Positions 7,363 to 14,180 of a stretch of 15,977 nucleotides of DNA are shown here, piece after piece; within the stretch, counting starts at the first letter, position 1, and every line of letters begins with the position of its first letter. The translations under genes and the position numbers were made by a program. Location of the stretch: contig DASZHC010000209.1 of assembly GCA_035938215.1 (NCBI GenBank), positions 1 through 15,977 of the forward strand. Direction: 5' to 3'. The notes below the pieces were generated by a model, which made no database searches, was not told the origin of the DNA, and was given only the letters and a program-made list of their open reading frames with translations. This DNA is from DASZHC01 sp035938215. GTDB taxonomy: Bacteria; Verrucomicrobiota; Verrucomicrobiia; Chthoniobacterales; JAFAMB01.

Positions 7363-7405
7363 GCGGCTCCGACGGAGCCTAGCTAGCCTAGCTAGCCTAG
7401 CCCTC
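7363..7405. repeat. stem-loop repeat (copy 2) with 9-bp tandem expansion
   Basis: GGCTCC (7365-7370) pairs with GGAGCC (7374-7379) around GAC, within the same CGCGGCTnCGACGGAGC pattern seen at 2984-3005. The 3' side is followed by GCCTAGCTA repeated about 2.7 times (7377-7400), then CCCTC, which matches the AGCCCTC end of copy 1. It lies 40 bases after the rhodanese stop codon. Confidence 0.45.
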
Positions 7406-7449
7406 TAAGGTCTCGATCGAAATTTCCATGACCGTTATTGACTTGGAGA

Positions 7450-7512
7450 TGCGGTCCCTCGCAGCCGCAATCGACGAAGGTATATTTTTCACCGCGGTGC
7501 AGAGGGACCGCA
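7450..7512. repeat. extended imperfect hairpin
   Basis: TGCGGTCCCTC (7450-7460) pairs perfectly with GAGGGACCGCA (7502-7512). The stem continues inward, GCA-CCGC against GCGG-TGC with a bulge, around a loop of roughly 25 bases that contains TATATTTTT. This could be an RNA structure upstream of the DUF3096-DUF2147 pair or another palindromic repeat. Confidence 0.4.
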
Positions 7513-7655
7513 CCCTCCAGGGGAATTCAGCTAGCTTCGAACCGGAAATTTCGCATCAGTTTCCGAGAAGCCGTCTGAGTTGCGTTTGTCGCGAATATTT
7601 GCCGAATGCGCGTCGTCTGTCATTCTGAAGGAGAAAGGAAAGGAGGTCTGATCGT

Positions 7656-7787
7656 ATGTTCATTGCTCTTTCACCGCTGGTATCGCTTATCGCGGGAATT
7701 CTGATCCTGATTTTCCCGCGCCTGTTAAACTTCATTGTCGCGATCCATCTGATTATCGTCGGGGGACTCGGCTTGATGCACCACTAG
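7656..7787 (+). CDS. DUF3096 domain mini membrane protein (43 aa)
   Basis: A 43-codon frame with a strong ribosome binding site (AGGAGG at 7641-7646, nine bases before the ATG). The sequence has the DUF3096 pattern: SPLVSLIAGILILIFPRLLN, then FIVAIHLIIVGGLGL. The family pattern is two short hydrophobic helices around a PRxLNxIVAxxLI core. Members are 40-60 residues long, widespread and uncharacterised; they sit in the inner membrane. It precedes the DUF2147 gene by 36 bases, so the two are probably one transcript. Confidence 0.75.
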   Translation: MFIALSPLVSLIAGILILIFPRLLNFIVAIHLIIVGGLGLMHH

Positions 7788-7823
7788 TGCACTGGAATCC
7801 TTGAAAAGCAAAACTGGTTGCAG

Positions 7824-8288
7824 ATGAATCAAGTTTTTTTCCGCATCCGCGATCGCCGGGCGATAATCGTAACGCTGGCCTTACTTGTTTTGTCCTGCTT
7901 AGGAACCACTGGTTTGTCGGAGAGCGTCTCGCCGCTCGGACTCTGGGAGAACGAGGATGCTACATTTCAGATTTTTAAGAGCAACGGCAAGTTGAGCGCA
8001 AGAATTGTGGCTTTAAAGGTGCCGAAAACGCCCGAAGGCAAAGAGAAGACAGACATTTACAACCCGGATCCTGCCAAGCGAAGCATGCCGATCATTGGTT
8101 TGGTTTTCATGTCCGGGTTCGTAGAAAAAAGCGATACACGCTGGGACGAAGGCACAATCTACGATCCCAGGAGCGGCAATACCTATTCATGCTTTATGGA
8201 ACTAGAAAGCCCGGAGAAAATCAAAGTGCGCGGTTTCATCGGCGTTTCGTTGCTTGGCCGAACGGAGTATTGGAGCCGGGTAAAGTAG
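7824..8288 (+). CDS. DUF2147 domain exported protein
   Basis: A 154-residue protein with an N-terminal signal sequence or anchor (basic FFRIRDRR, then AIIVTLALLVLSCLGTTG) followed by a complete DUF2147 domain. The domain has the family landmarks SPLGLWENEDATFQI (near 37-50), LSARIVAL, DIYNPDPAKRSMPIIGLV, WDEGTIYDPRSGNTYSC and IKVRGFIGVSLLGRTEYWSR near the end. DUF2147 proteins adopt a small beta-rich fold in the periplasm; their role is unknown. I start at the ATG 7824 rather than the TTG at 7818; no strong ribosome binding site is visible for either. The gene is convergent with the amylosucrase gene, with 162 bases between the stop codons. Confidence 0.8.
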   Translation: MNQVFFRIRDRRAIIVTLALLVLSCLGTTGLSESVSPLGLWENEDATFQIFKSNGKLSARIVALKVPKTPEGKEKTDIYNPDPAKRSMPIIGLVFMSGFVEKSDTRWDEGTIYDPRSGNTYSCFMELESPEKIKVRGFIGVSLLGRTEYWSRVK

Positions 8289-8450
8289 GGGTGCAGCTGG
8301 CAAGAGGGCACAACGTTAGCCCGGCCTGCGAACGAACACGGGAACCTTACGGCGCCGAAAGTTAAAAAGTAAACCTCGGATATCAAAGCCCGTCGTTGCT
8401 TAATTAAATTAGGATGCCGTCCTCGAAATACGGCGCCGCCCGGCAATCGG

Positions 8451-10427
8451 TTAACCTACTGAAGACGCGTCGACGAGCCACAGGCGATCGTATGGCGCCA
8501 GATGAACCAACCTGTCCCAGGCGTTCGCAGTGCGTTTGGTGATCAAGTCGTAAGGCGAAAATATGTGGTAGGTATCAAATAAATGCGGAGTGAGAGTTTG
8601 AGGGAACTCACTGAAATTGTAAACGCACATAAGATTGCCGGATGGATGTGGACGAAGATGTGTGAATATATGCGGATGGCCGCTGTCGATCACGATCGCC
8701 GGTACTTGGGCATGCAGCTGAAGCGTCCGCTTACGGACACGAATCAGTTCCTGCACGCCGCGGAAAATTCGACTTTCGATGGAACCGGTATCATTGCGGC
8801 GCTCGGCTTTTTTCCAGTCCATTTTTGGCCTGTGAAGCCAGCGATTGTCGGAAGCGTGATCAGGATCCTCTGAAAAACTGTAGTCGTTCAAGTAACCAAG
8901 CTCGTCACCCATATAGAGCAACGGAATGCCATCGTACCCGAAAACAAGCGCATGGCCGAGCAGGATCCGCTCAATCGCCAGGGAGATCGCTTTTTCGTCT
9001 TTATTTGCCAGTCCGATTTCAAGACCGGCAAGACTCGCGGTAGTGCCGGATATGCGGCGATCGCCGGTTTGCGGATTCTCCTGAAAAACGCCTCCTCGTG
9101 CGAACGAAAAGGGAAAATTGCCGGAGTAGAATTCGGAGAGAAATTTACGATGGGCAAAACCATCCCACCCGAGGGATGCGGCATCTTCGTCGCTGATAGC
9201 CCATCCGATGTCATCGTGGCAGCGAATGTAACTTGCCCAGGCGGTGTTTGAAGGTTTCGTCGGAAAGCGGGACAGAGCTCGCGTCATCAGGCGCGCATCG
9301 CGTGAAGCAAGTGACGACCAGAATTGCACCATCAGCGAATTGTGATATGCGAGGTCACTGACCTTCCCATAATAGCGTCCTGTGCCCAGGTAGTGCATCA
9401 ACTGATGGGGACCAACGATCGCTTCGGCTTTAAAGATGACGCCTGGTGCTGTGATTCGCGCAGCCGCGCGCAAAGCTCGCGTGATGCTATGCACTTCAGG
9501 TTGATTCTGACAATCCGTTCCCATCCGTTTCCAGATAAACGCTATCGCGTCAAGCCGGAACACTTCCACCCCTTTGTTAGCAAGAAAGAGAATGATGTCC
9601 GTGAATTCGAGAAAGATCTCGGGATTCTGCCAATTCAGGTCCCATTGATATTTATTGAACGTTGTCCAAACCCAACGGCCCATCTCCGGTATGAAAGTGA
9701 AGTTGCCGGGAGCAGTGACCGGAAATACCTCGGGCAAGGTGCGTTCGTATTGGTCGGGCAAGTTCCGATCCCGGAACGTAATAAAATAGTCTATATAACG
9801 TTGTTCGCCGTTACGTGCGCGAAACGTCCAATCGTGATCATCCGCGACATGATTGATCACGAGGTCTGCTACCAGTCTAATCCCTTTTGCGCGAAGTTTA
9901 GAAGTGAGCGATTCGAGTGCATCGATATCTCCGAAGCGGGGTTCAACCTGGCGATAATTCGCTACTGCGTAGCCCCCGTCGTTCTCTCCCGCTCGAGGCT
10001 TGAGGAAAGGCATGAGATGAAGGTAGGTAACTCCGAGTTCGCTCAAATAATCGATGTGCGATTCAATACCTTGCAATCCGCCGGCAAACCGGTCTGCGTA
10101 GACGATATAGCCAATCATGCTTTCGTGTTGAAACCAGTCAGGCCAGATCATGGATTCGGCCTGACGCTGCTTGAGATTTTCCGGGCACGCGATGTATTGA
10201 CCCGCCATCAGCAGCACCAGGCGCTCGAGGAAGTCCCCGAAGTCATCGCGATGCCCGTAGACAGCATGAACTCCGTCGTAAAGATCCTGAAAATGCCGCT
10301 GCAGCCGGAGCGAAAACAGATCGCGCTGGTGGGCTGGCAGAAATTTGGACAAAAGATCGAGCACCTTCGGCTCGATCCATGCGAGATGGGCGTCGGCCTC
10401 CGAAGAAAGGGGGTAAAATGTGGCCAT
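8451..10427 (-). CDS. amylosucrase-type GH13 glucansucrase
   Basis: A roughly 658-residue GH13 enzyme of the amylosucrase type (subfamily 4), which makes alpha-1,4-glucan from sucrose and releases fructose. I start at the ATG 10427; a TTG at 10448 would add seven residues, and I number from that longer form. An N-terminal helical region (about 15-105) is followed by the barrel. Landmarks are YADRFAGGL (117-125), LHLMPFLKPRAGENDGGYAV (144-162), DLVINH (195-200), FRLDAIAF (297-304, nucleophile D300), FKAEAIV (339-345, acid/base E342), RCHDDIG (409-415, D412) and SDNRWLHR (533-540). D157 and R536 match the Asp-Arg pair that closes the sucrose pocket in Neisseria amylosucrase (D144/R509), which favours amylosucrase over sucrose hydrolase or trehalose synthase. 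No signal peptide is visible, so it is cytosolic. No sucrose transporter or kinase is nearby. Confidence 0.88.
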   Translation of the reverse strand: MATFYPLSSEADAHLAWIEPKVLDLLSKFLPAHQRDLFSLRLQRHFQDLYDGVHAVYGHRDDFGDFLERLVLLMAGQYIACPENLKQRQAESMIWPDWFQHESMIGYIVYADRFAGGLQGIESHIDYLSELGVTYLHLMPFLKPRAGENDGGYAVANYRQVEPRFGDIDALESLTSKLRAKGIRLVADLVINHVADDHDWTFRARNGEQRYIDYFITFRDRNLPDQYERTLPEVFPVTAPGNFTFIPEMGRWVWTTFNKYQWDLNWQNPEIFLEFTDIILFLANKGVEVFRLDAIAFIWKRMGTDCQNQPEVHSITRALRAAARITAPGVIFKAEAIVGPHQLMHYLGTGRYYGKVSDLAYHNSLMVQFWSSLASRDARLMTRALSRFPTKPSNTAWASYIRCHDDIGWAISDEDAASLGWDGFAHRKFLSEFYSGNFPFSFARGGVFQENPQTGDRRISGTTASLAGLEIGLANKDEKAISLAIERILLGHALVFGYDGIPLLYMGDELGYLNDYSFSEDPDHASDNRWLHRPKMDWKKAERRNDTGSIESRIFRGVQELIRVRKRTLQLHAQVPAIVIDSGHPHIFTHLRPHPSGNLMCVYNFSEFPQTLTPHLFDTYHIFSPYDLITKRTANAWDRLVHLAPYDRLWLVDASSVG

Positions 10428-10512
10428 GAATCCGTGCAGTTTAGGCAATTCTTTGAGGTCCAGTCACCATAGAAATGCTTCCAAGGGCCGTTCTCGCGAC
10501 TGGTAGGATCGC

Positions 10513-10589
10513 ATCTCCGAGGCGGCCGTTATTTTAGGGAGGGACGGCCTCCGTGCCGTGTCCGACTACTCATTTCTGATCCCCGTAAC
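10513..10589 (+). repeat. REP-like intergenic repeat, copy A
   Basis: Shares with 13964-14033 the blocks ATCTCCGAGGC, GGGAGGGACGGCCTCCGTG (10537-10555), CCGACTA and TCATTTCTG, and ends in CCCC(A/G)TAAC. The block GGCCTCCGTGCC can fold on GGCACGGAGGCC. It sits between the amylosucrase and lon genes, just before the partial copy of the second repeat at 10611. Confidence 0.6.
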
Positions 10590-10610
10590 GATTGAGATAT
10601 GCTCGTCGTT

Positions 10611-10644
10611 CGCGCCTTGAAAATCAGCCAACTGACCGACGGCG
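10611..10644 (+). repeat. 34-bp dispersed repeat, copy at 10.6 kb
   Basis: This 34-base stretch, starting CGCGCCTTGAAAATCAGCC, matches 15652-15685 at about 31 of 34 positions. The second copy is the inner right arm of the 215-bp palindrome. The upstream few bases also resemble each other. It lies about 30 bases after the lon stop codon. Confidence 0.6.
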
Positions 10645-10672
10645 GTATGCCTCCTACTTATGACTCGATGCA

Positions 10673-13129
10673 CTATTTCACCAATGCGATCGCCAGAGCT
10701 TCATCGATCGTCTCGACCGGATTGAAATGGAGGCGCTCCTTGGCCTCTGCAGGAATATCCTCGAGATCTTTTTCATTTCCTTTTGGAATAAGTACCTCGG
10801 TTATCCCGGCTCGGAGTGCGGCGAGGCTTTTCTCCTTCAGACCTCCTATGGGCAGAACAACACCGCGCAATGTAATTTCTCCAGTCATCGCCACGTCGTT
10901 CCTGACAGGTCGATTGCTAAACAGACTGGCAATCGCTGTGGCCATAGCAACTCCTGCACTCGGACCATCCTTCGGAACCGCGCCGCTTGGCACGTGAATG
11001 TGGACATCGTTCTGCACAAATTGCTCGGGATCGATTTCGAGCTCCCGGGCTCGTGCACGTACCAGGCTGTAAGCCGCCTGCATCGATTCACGCATCACAT
11101 CGCCAACCTGTCCCGTTAACAAAAAACCACCCTTACCAGGGTACTTGGTAGCTTCAACAAAGAGCACATCTCCGCCCATTGGAGTGTAGGCTAAGCCCGT
11201 GACTACACCAACTAAGCCGTGCGGCAGACGCTGTTCGCCAACGTGCCGTGCGGAAGCGCCAAGAATCCCGCGAACCAGATTCGGCGAAACATTCACCTCG
11301 GCCTTGACTCCCCTTGCAATTTCTGCAGCAATGCTACGGCACACGGACGCGATTTTGCGTTCCAGATCGCGAACTCCAGCTTCGTACGTATATTCCGCGA
11401 TAATAGTCTTGATGGCGTCCTCGTCGAAACGGCACTGCTCGGAACTCAATCCGTGTTCTTCAATTTGTCTGGGAACAAGATATTTTTGGGCAATTCTGAG
11501 CTTTTCGGTTTCCGTGTAACCCGGCAAAGCGATGGTTTCCATTCGATCGCGGAGCGGCGAAGGAATTCCTTCAACATAATTTGCAGTGCCGATGAAAATG
11601 ACCTGGCTCAAGTCGAACGGGACATCGAGATAGCGATCAACAAATGAATCGTTTTGCCTGGGATCCAAAACTTCAAGAAGACCGCTTGCAGGATCTCCGC
11701 GAAAGTCCGCGCCGATCTTGTCAACCTCATCGAGCATAAGCACCGGATTGCGAACCCCAAGCCGTCGAATTTCCTGGATGATTCGACCGGGCATAGCCCC
11801 AATATAAGTTCTTCGGTGTCCGCGAATTTCGGCTTCATCCCGAATTCCACCAAGCGATAAGCGGGCAAATTTGCGTCCTAAAGCCTCGGCAATCGATTTG
11901 CCCAGACTCGTTTTGCCGACGCCGGGAGGCCCGAGAAAGCATAAGATCGGACTTCTGCCAGTTGGATGCAGTTTCCGAACCGCCAGGAATTCAACGATCC
12001 GGCGCTTAATTTTCTCTAATCCATAGTGATCGCGATCAAGTACAAACTGTGCGCGTGCCAGATCGGTGTTGTCCTCGGTGGTCTTGTTCCACGGAAGGTC
12101 CGCGAGCATCTCGACGTAGGAGACGATGACCGAGTATTCCGGACTTGCGCTGGGAATATGGCTAAGGCGCTTAAGTTCTTTTTCTGCCGTGGCCAGAACG
12201 TTTTCGTTCGCACCCGAATCCTGGAGTTTCTTGCGTAGTTGTTCCGCCTGCGCCTCGCCGTCGGCTTCCTCTTCCCCCAATTCCCGCTGGATTGCCCGAA
12301 GCTGCTCCCTGAGGTAGGCTCTCCGCTGCGTATCCGAAAAGCGACCCTCGACATCTTTTCTCAGCTTTTGCTGCAGTTCGGCGATCTCGAGCTGGCGCTG
12401 AAGAGCCTCCTGCACCATGCGCATGCGAGTCAGCAAATCAGGCTCCTCAAGAATTGCTTGTTTTGCCGGAAGGTCGATGCCGAGGTTGCCGGCCATCAGA
12501 TCTGTGAGTTGCTCTGGTTGGTCAAGGTTGACCAGCGCCGCCCGGGCCTGGTCCGGAATATCCGGGGATAGTTCAAGTAACCTTAGGGCGGATGAACGCA
12601 GATTGTTGAAGGAAGCTTGCAGCTCGGCCGTATCACCCTCGGGTATTACGGTTCTAAACGTTCGGACAGAGGCGCGAAGGTAAGGCTCTGTTTGTATGAA
12701 CGATTCGATTGCAATTCTTCGCAGGGCTTGAACGATCAAAACCGCGGTTCCGTCCGGTTGACGAATCAGCTTCAAAACTTGCGTCGATACACCCACAGAA
12801 AAAAGGTCCGAAGGCCCGGGATGATCCATTTGTTCATCTCGTTGCGCCACGAGCCCTAATTGCTTGGTTTCCGGCAACTCGGAATCGACGAGCTTCAACG
12901 CTGACGGTCGACCGATCGTCAGCGGGACAACCATTCCTGGAAACAGAACAATTCCGCGGATAGGAAGAATCGCCAGGGATGTTGGGATGCCGCCGGCGTC
13001 AGCCTCTCTGCCTGCCCCTGTGTCCACCGTTTCTCGGTGTGCTTCCGGTGAAATAGGGTTGCGGTTTTCTGGGGCTTTACTTGAACTTGAATCAGGGAAG
13101 CTTTGCCCGTCTTGCTTTTCGGAGCTCAT
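10673..13129 (-). CDS. lon: ATP-dependent Lon protease (LonA)
   Basis: A complete 818-residue LonA, the hexameric cytosolic AAA+ serine protease that degrades misfolded and regulatory proteins. I start at ATG 13129 (MSSEKQDG); the frame continues to a TTG at 13174 that I judge unlikely. In this numbering an acidic, poorly conserved 45-residue leader precedes the N-terminal substrate-binding domain (about 48-255). The coiled-coil linker follows (about 240-335), then the AAA+ module with Walker A GPPGVGKTS (400-408) and Walker B PVLMLDEVDK (462-471). The protease domain has the Ser-Lys dyad in PKDGPSAGVAM (S724) and GGLKEKSLAA (K767). The length matches typical LonA. hsp20 lies 66 bases upstream on the same strand, so lon is probably its operon partner. 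The N-terminal extension of about 45 residues is longer than in E. coli Lon. Confidence 0.96.
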   Translation of the reverse strand: MSSEKQDGQSFPDSSSSKAPENRNPISPEAHRETVDTGAGREADAGGIPTSLAILPIRGIVLFPGMVVPLTIGRPSALKLVDSELPETKQLGLVAQRDEQMDHPGPSDLFSVGVSTQVLKLIRQPDGTAVLIVQALRRIAIESFIQTEPYLRASVRTFRTVIPEGDTAELQASFNNLRSSALRLLELSPDIPDQARAALVNLDQPEQLTDLMAGNLGIDLPAKQAILEEPDLLTRMRMVQEALQRQLEIAELQQKLRKDVEGRFSDTQRRAYLREQLRAIQRELGEEEADGEAQAEQLRKKLQDSGANENVLATAEKELKRLSHIPSASPEYSVIVSYVEMLADLPWNKTTEDNTDLARAQFVLDRDHYGLEKIKRRIVEFLAVRKLHPTGRSPILCFLGPPGVGKTSLGKSIAEALGRKFARLSLGGIRDEAEIRGHRRTYIGAMPGRIIQEIRRLGVRNPVLMLDEVDKIGADFRGDPASGLLEVLDPRQNDSFVDRYLDVPFDLSQVIFIGTANYVEGIPSPLRDRMETIALPGYTETEKLRIAQKYLVPRQIEEHGLSSEQCRFDEDAIKTIIAEYTYEAGVRDLERKIASVCRSIAAEIARGVKAEVNVSPNLVRGILGASARHVGEQRLPHGLVGVVTGLAYTPMGGDVLFVEATKYPGKGGFLLTGQVGDVMRESMQAAYSLVRARARELEIDPEQFVQNDVHIHVPSGAVPKDGPSAGVAMATAIASLFSNRPVRNDVAMTGEITLRGVVLPIGGLKEKSLAALRAGITEVLIPKGNEKDLEDIPAEAKERLHFNPVETIDEALAIALVK

Positions 13130-13195
13130 GACACTATCCGGAGAGTAATTCACGAAAATGATGCGGCCATTCAATAGCGCGTGATTTTTTGCGGG

Positions 13196-13690
13196 CTAGG
13201 CGTGAGCTTTTCGTGGAAGGAAAATCCACAGAAGACCGTTGTCCCACTCTGTCGAGATCCTTTTGGGATCAAACGCCGGCGGAATTTCAACCTCGCGTTC
13301 GAATTCCCCATGGTCGATTTCCATGGCGATCACCCTTACCGGCTTACGAGAGGAGGCGTACGCCATCTCATTTTGCTGGAGCGGTTCAGGCGCCGCGCGA
13401 TAACCGCGCACCCAAAGGCGGTCCGATGCGATCGCAAGCTCGATCTGGTCAGGATCGACACCGGCAAGTTCTACGCATATCCGAAAGCAGGTAGCGCATC
13501 GGAAGACATTGATTTCCGGGCGCCACGTATAACCCTTCTCCCGAAAATTGGAGAAGTGAACTCTTGTAATCTGGTTGGCCACCTCCCCTAGCTGAGCAGC
13601 GAGATACCTCAGCCGAATCGTACGAATCTTTTGATTCACAATCAACAATGGATGCGCTCGGCTCGCGAGGCAACCGCGAACAATTAACAT
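13196..13690 (-). CDS. Hsp20/alpha-crystallin small heat shock protein
   Basis: An ATP-independent holdase chaperone with an alpha-crystallin domain over about residues 55-155. It has WRPEINVFRC at the domain start, ICVELAGVDPDQIELAIASD in the first sheet, LWVRGYR, then AMEIDHGEFEREVEIPP and DNGLLWIFLPRKA at the end. Glycine and leucine in NGLLWIFLP are the family hallmark. The annotated ATG at 13690 leaves only 15 bases to the divergent gene at 13706, so a GTG at 13639 (giving VNQKIRTIRLRYLAAQ) is a reasonable alternative start. Neither has a strong ribosome binding site. It precedes lon by 66 bases on the same strand, suggesting a heat-shock or stress-induced hsp20-lon operon. I see no CIRCE element. 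Confidence 0.9.
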   Translation of the reverse strand: MLIVRGCLASRAHPLLIVNQKIRTIRLRYLAAQLGEVANQITRVHFSNFREKGYTWRPEINVFRCATCFRICVELAGVDPDQIELAIASDRLWVRGYRAAPEPLQQNEMAYASSRKPVRVIAMEIDHGEFEREVEIPPAFDPKRISTEWDNGLLWIFLPRKAHA

Positions 13691-13705
13691 TGGAGCTGAA
13701 TAGTT

Positions 13706-13942
13706 ATGAGGTCGCTTGCCGTTTTTTTACTTGGAATGATCGCTGGCGTAGTTGGAATGTTATTCCTTCCGGAGTTGACTCCGCGCCGGGAACAATTGAA
13801 TACCGAGCTAAAGAAGCAAATCGACGTTCTCGAAACGCAGGTTCGTGAACTCGGAAATCAGGTCAAAAACATCAATCTCCCGAAGCTCGGTGACGAAGGT
13901 TCCCAGCGGGCCTCGCCTTCGCCTTCTGCTTCGGGTCATTAG
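13706..13942 (+). CDS. small membrane protein with coiled-coil and Ser/Pro tail (78 aa)
   Basis: A 78-residue protein with an N-terminal hydrophobic anchor (RSLAVFLLGMIAGVVGMLFL), then a basic-acidic helical segment with heptad-like hydrophobics (REQLNTELKKQIDVLETQVR) and a Ser/Ala/Pro-rich tail ending GH. It is therefore likely a membrane-anchored coiled coil facing the periplasm. No family is recognised. A ribosome binding site GGAG is at 13692-13695, ten bases upstream of the ATG. The gene is divergent from hsp20 and its start lies close to hsp20's, so a short shared promoter region or a later hsp20 start is implied. Confidence 0.55.
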   Translation: MRSLAVFLLGMIAGVVGMLFLPELTPRREQLNTELKKQIDVLETQVRELGNQVKNINLPKLGDEGSQRASPSPSASGH

Positions 13943-13963
13943 AAGTAAACCCGGTAGGGCCAG

Positions 13964-14033
13964 ATCTCCGAGGCCGCCGCATGGGAGGGACGGCCTCCGT
14001 GCCGTCCGACTAATCATTTCTGGTCCCCATAAC
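13964..14033 (+). repeat. REP-like intergenic repeat, copy B
   Basis: A near match to copy A at 10513-10589, with the ATCTCCGAGGCnGCCG block, GGGAGGGACGGCCTCCGTGC (13983-14002), and the TCATTTCTG...CCCC(A/G)TAAC end. It is followed 12 bases later by an inverted copy, so it forms one arm of a palindromic pair. It starts about 20 bases after the stop codon of the membrane protein at 13942. Confidence 0.6.
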
Positions 14034-14044
14034 AAGGAGAAAAA

Positions 14045-14096
14045 TGGGACAGCACAGAGGTCGTCCCTCCCTAACGTCGTGGGATCGGCCCTACTC
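14045..14096 (-). repeat. REP-like intergenic repeat, inverted copy C
   Basis: Read on the minus strand it aligns with the start of copy B: TAGGGCC near one end, then GGGAGGGACG, then a GACCTCTGTGCTGTCC block against GGCCTCCGTGCCGTCC. It is a diverged copy in the opposite orientation. Copies B and C together resemble a REP doublet (REPIN-like) arrangement with a 12-base spacer. Confidence 0.5.
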
Positions 14097-14180
14097 GATC
14101 TGTTCCCGTGGTGGAACCAGCCTGCTCGGAGATGCGACGCTACTGCAACTTCTAAAAATGAGGAATGGACGTTCGCTGCT

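Larger units (their letters stand above)
7323..7655. other. repeat-rich intergenic region
   Basis: No convincing gene; a 66-codon plus-strand frame at 7428-7628 lacks a ribosome binding site and crosses a long hairpin. The region holds a stem-loop repeat with a 9-bp tandem expansion (7363-7405) and an extended imperfect hairpin (7450-7512). The ribosome binding site of the DUF3096 gene is AGGAGG at 7641-7646. Confidence 0.5.

Noticed and set aside
7428..7628. 66-codon plus-strand open frame
   Set aside because: No ribosome binding site, a hairpin inside it, and no hydrophobic or domain pattern.
9324..10472. 382-codon open frame on the plus strand
   Set aside because: It is the exact antisense of the amylosucrase gene. 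The product has no domain pattern, while the opposite strand has a full set of GH13 motifs.
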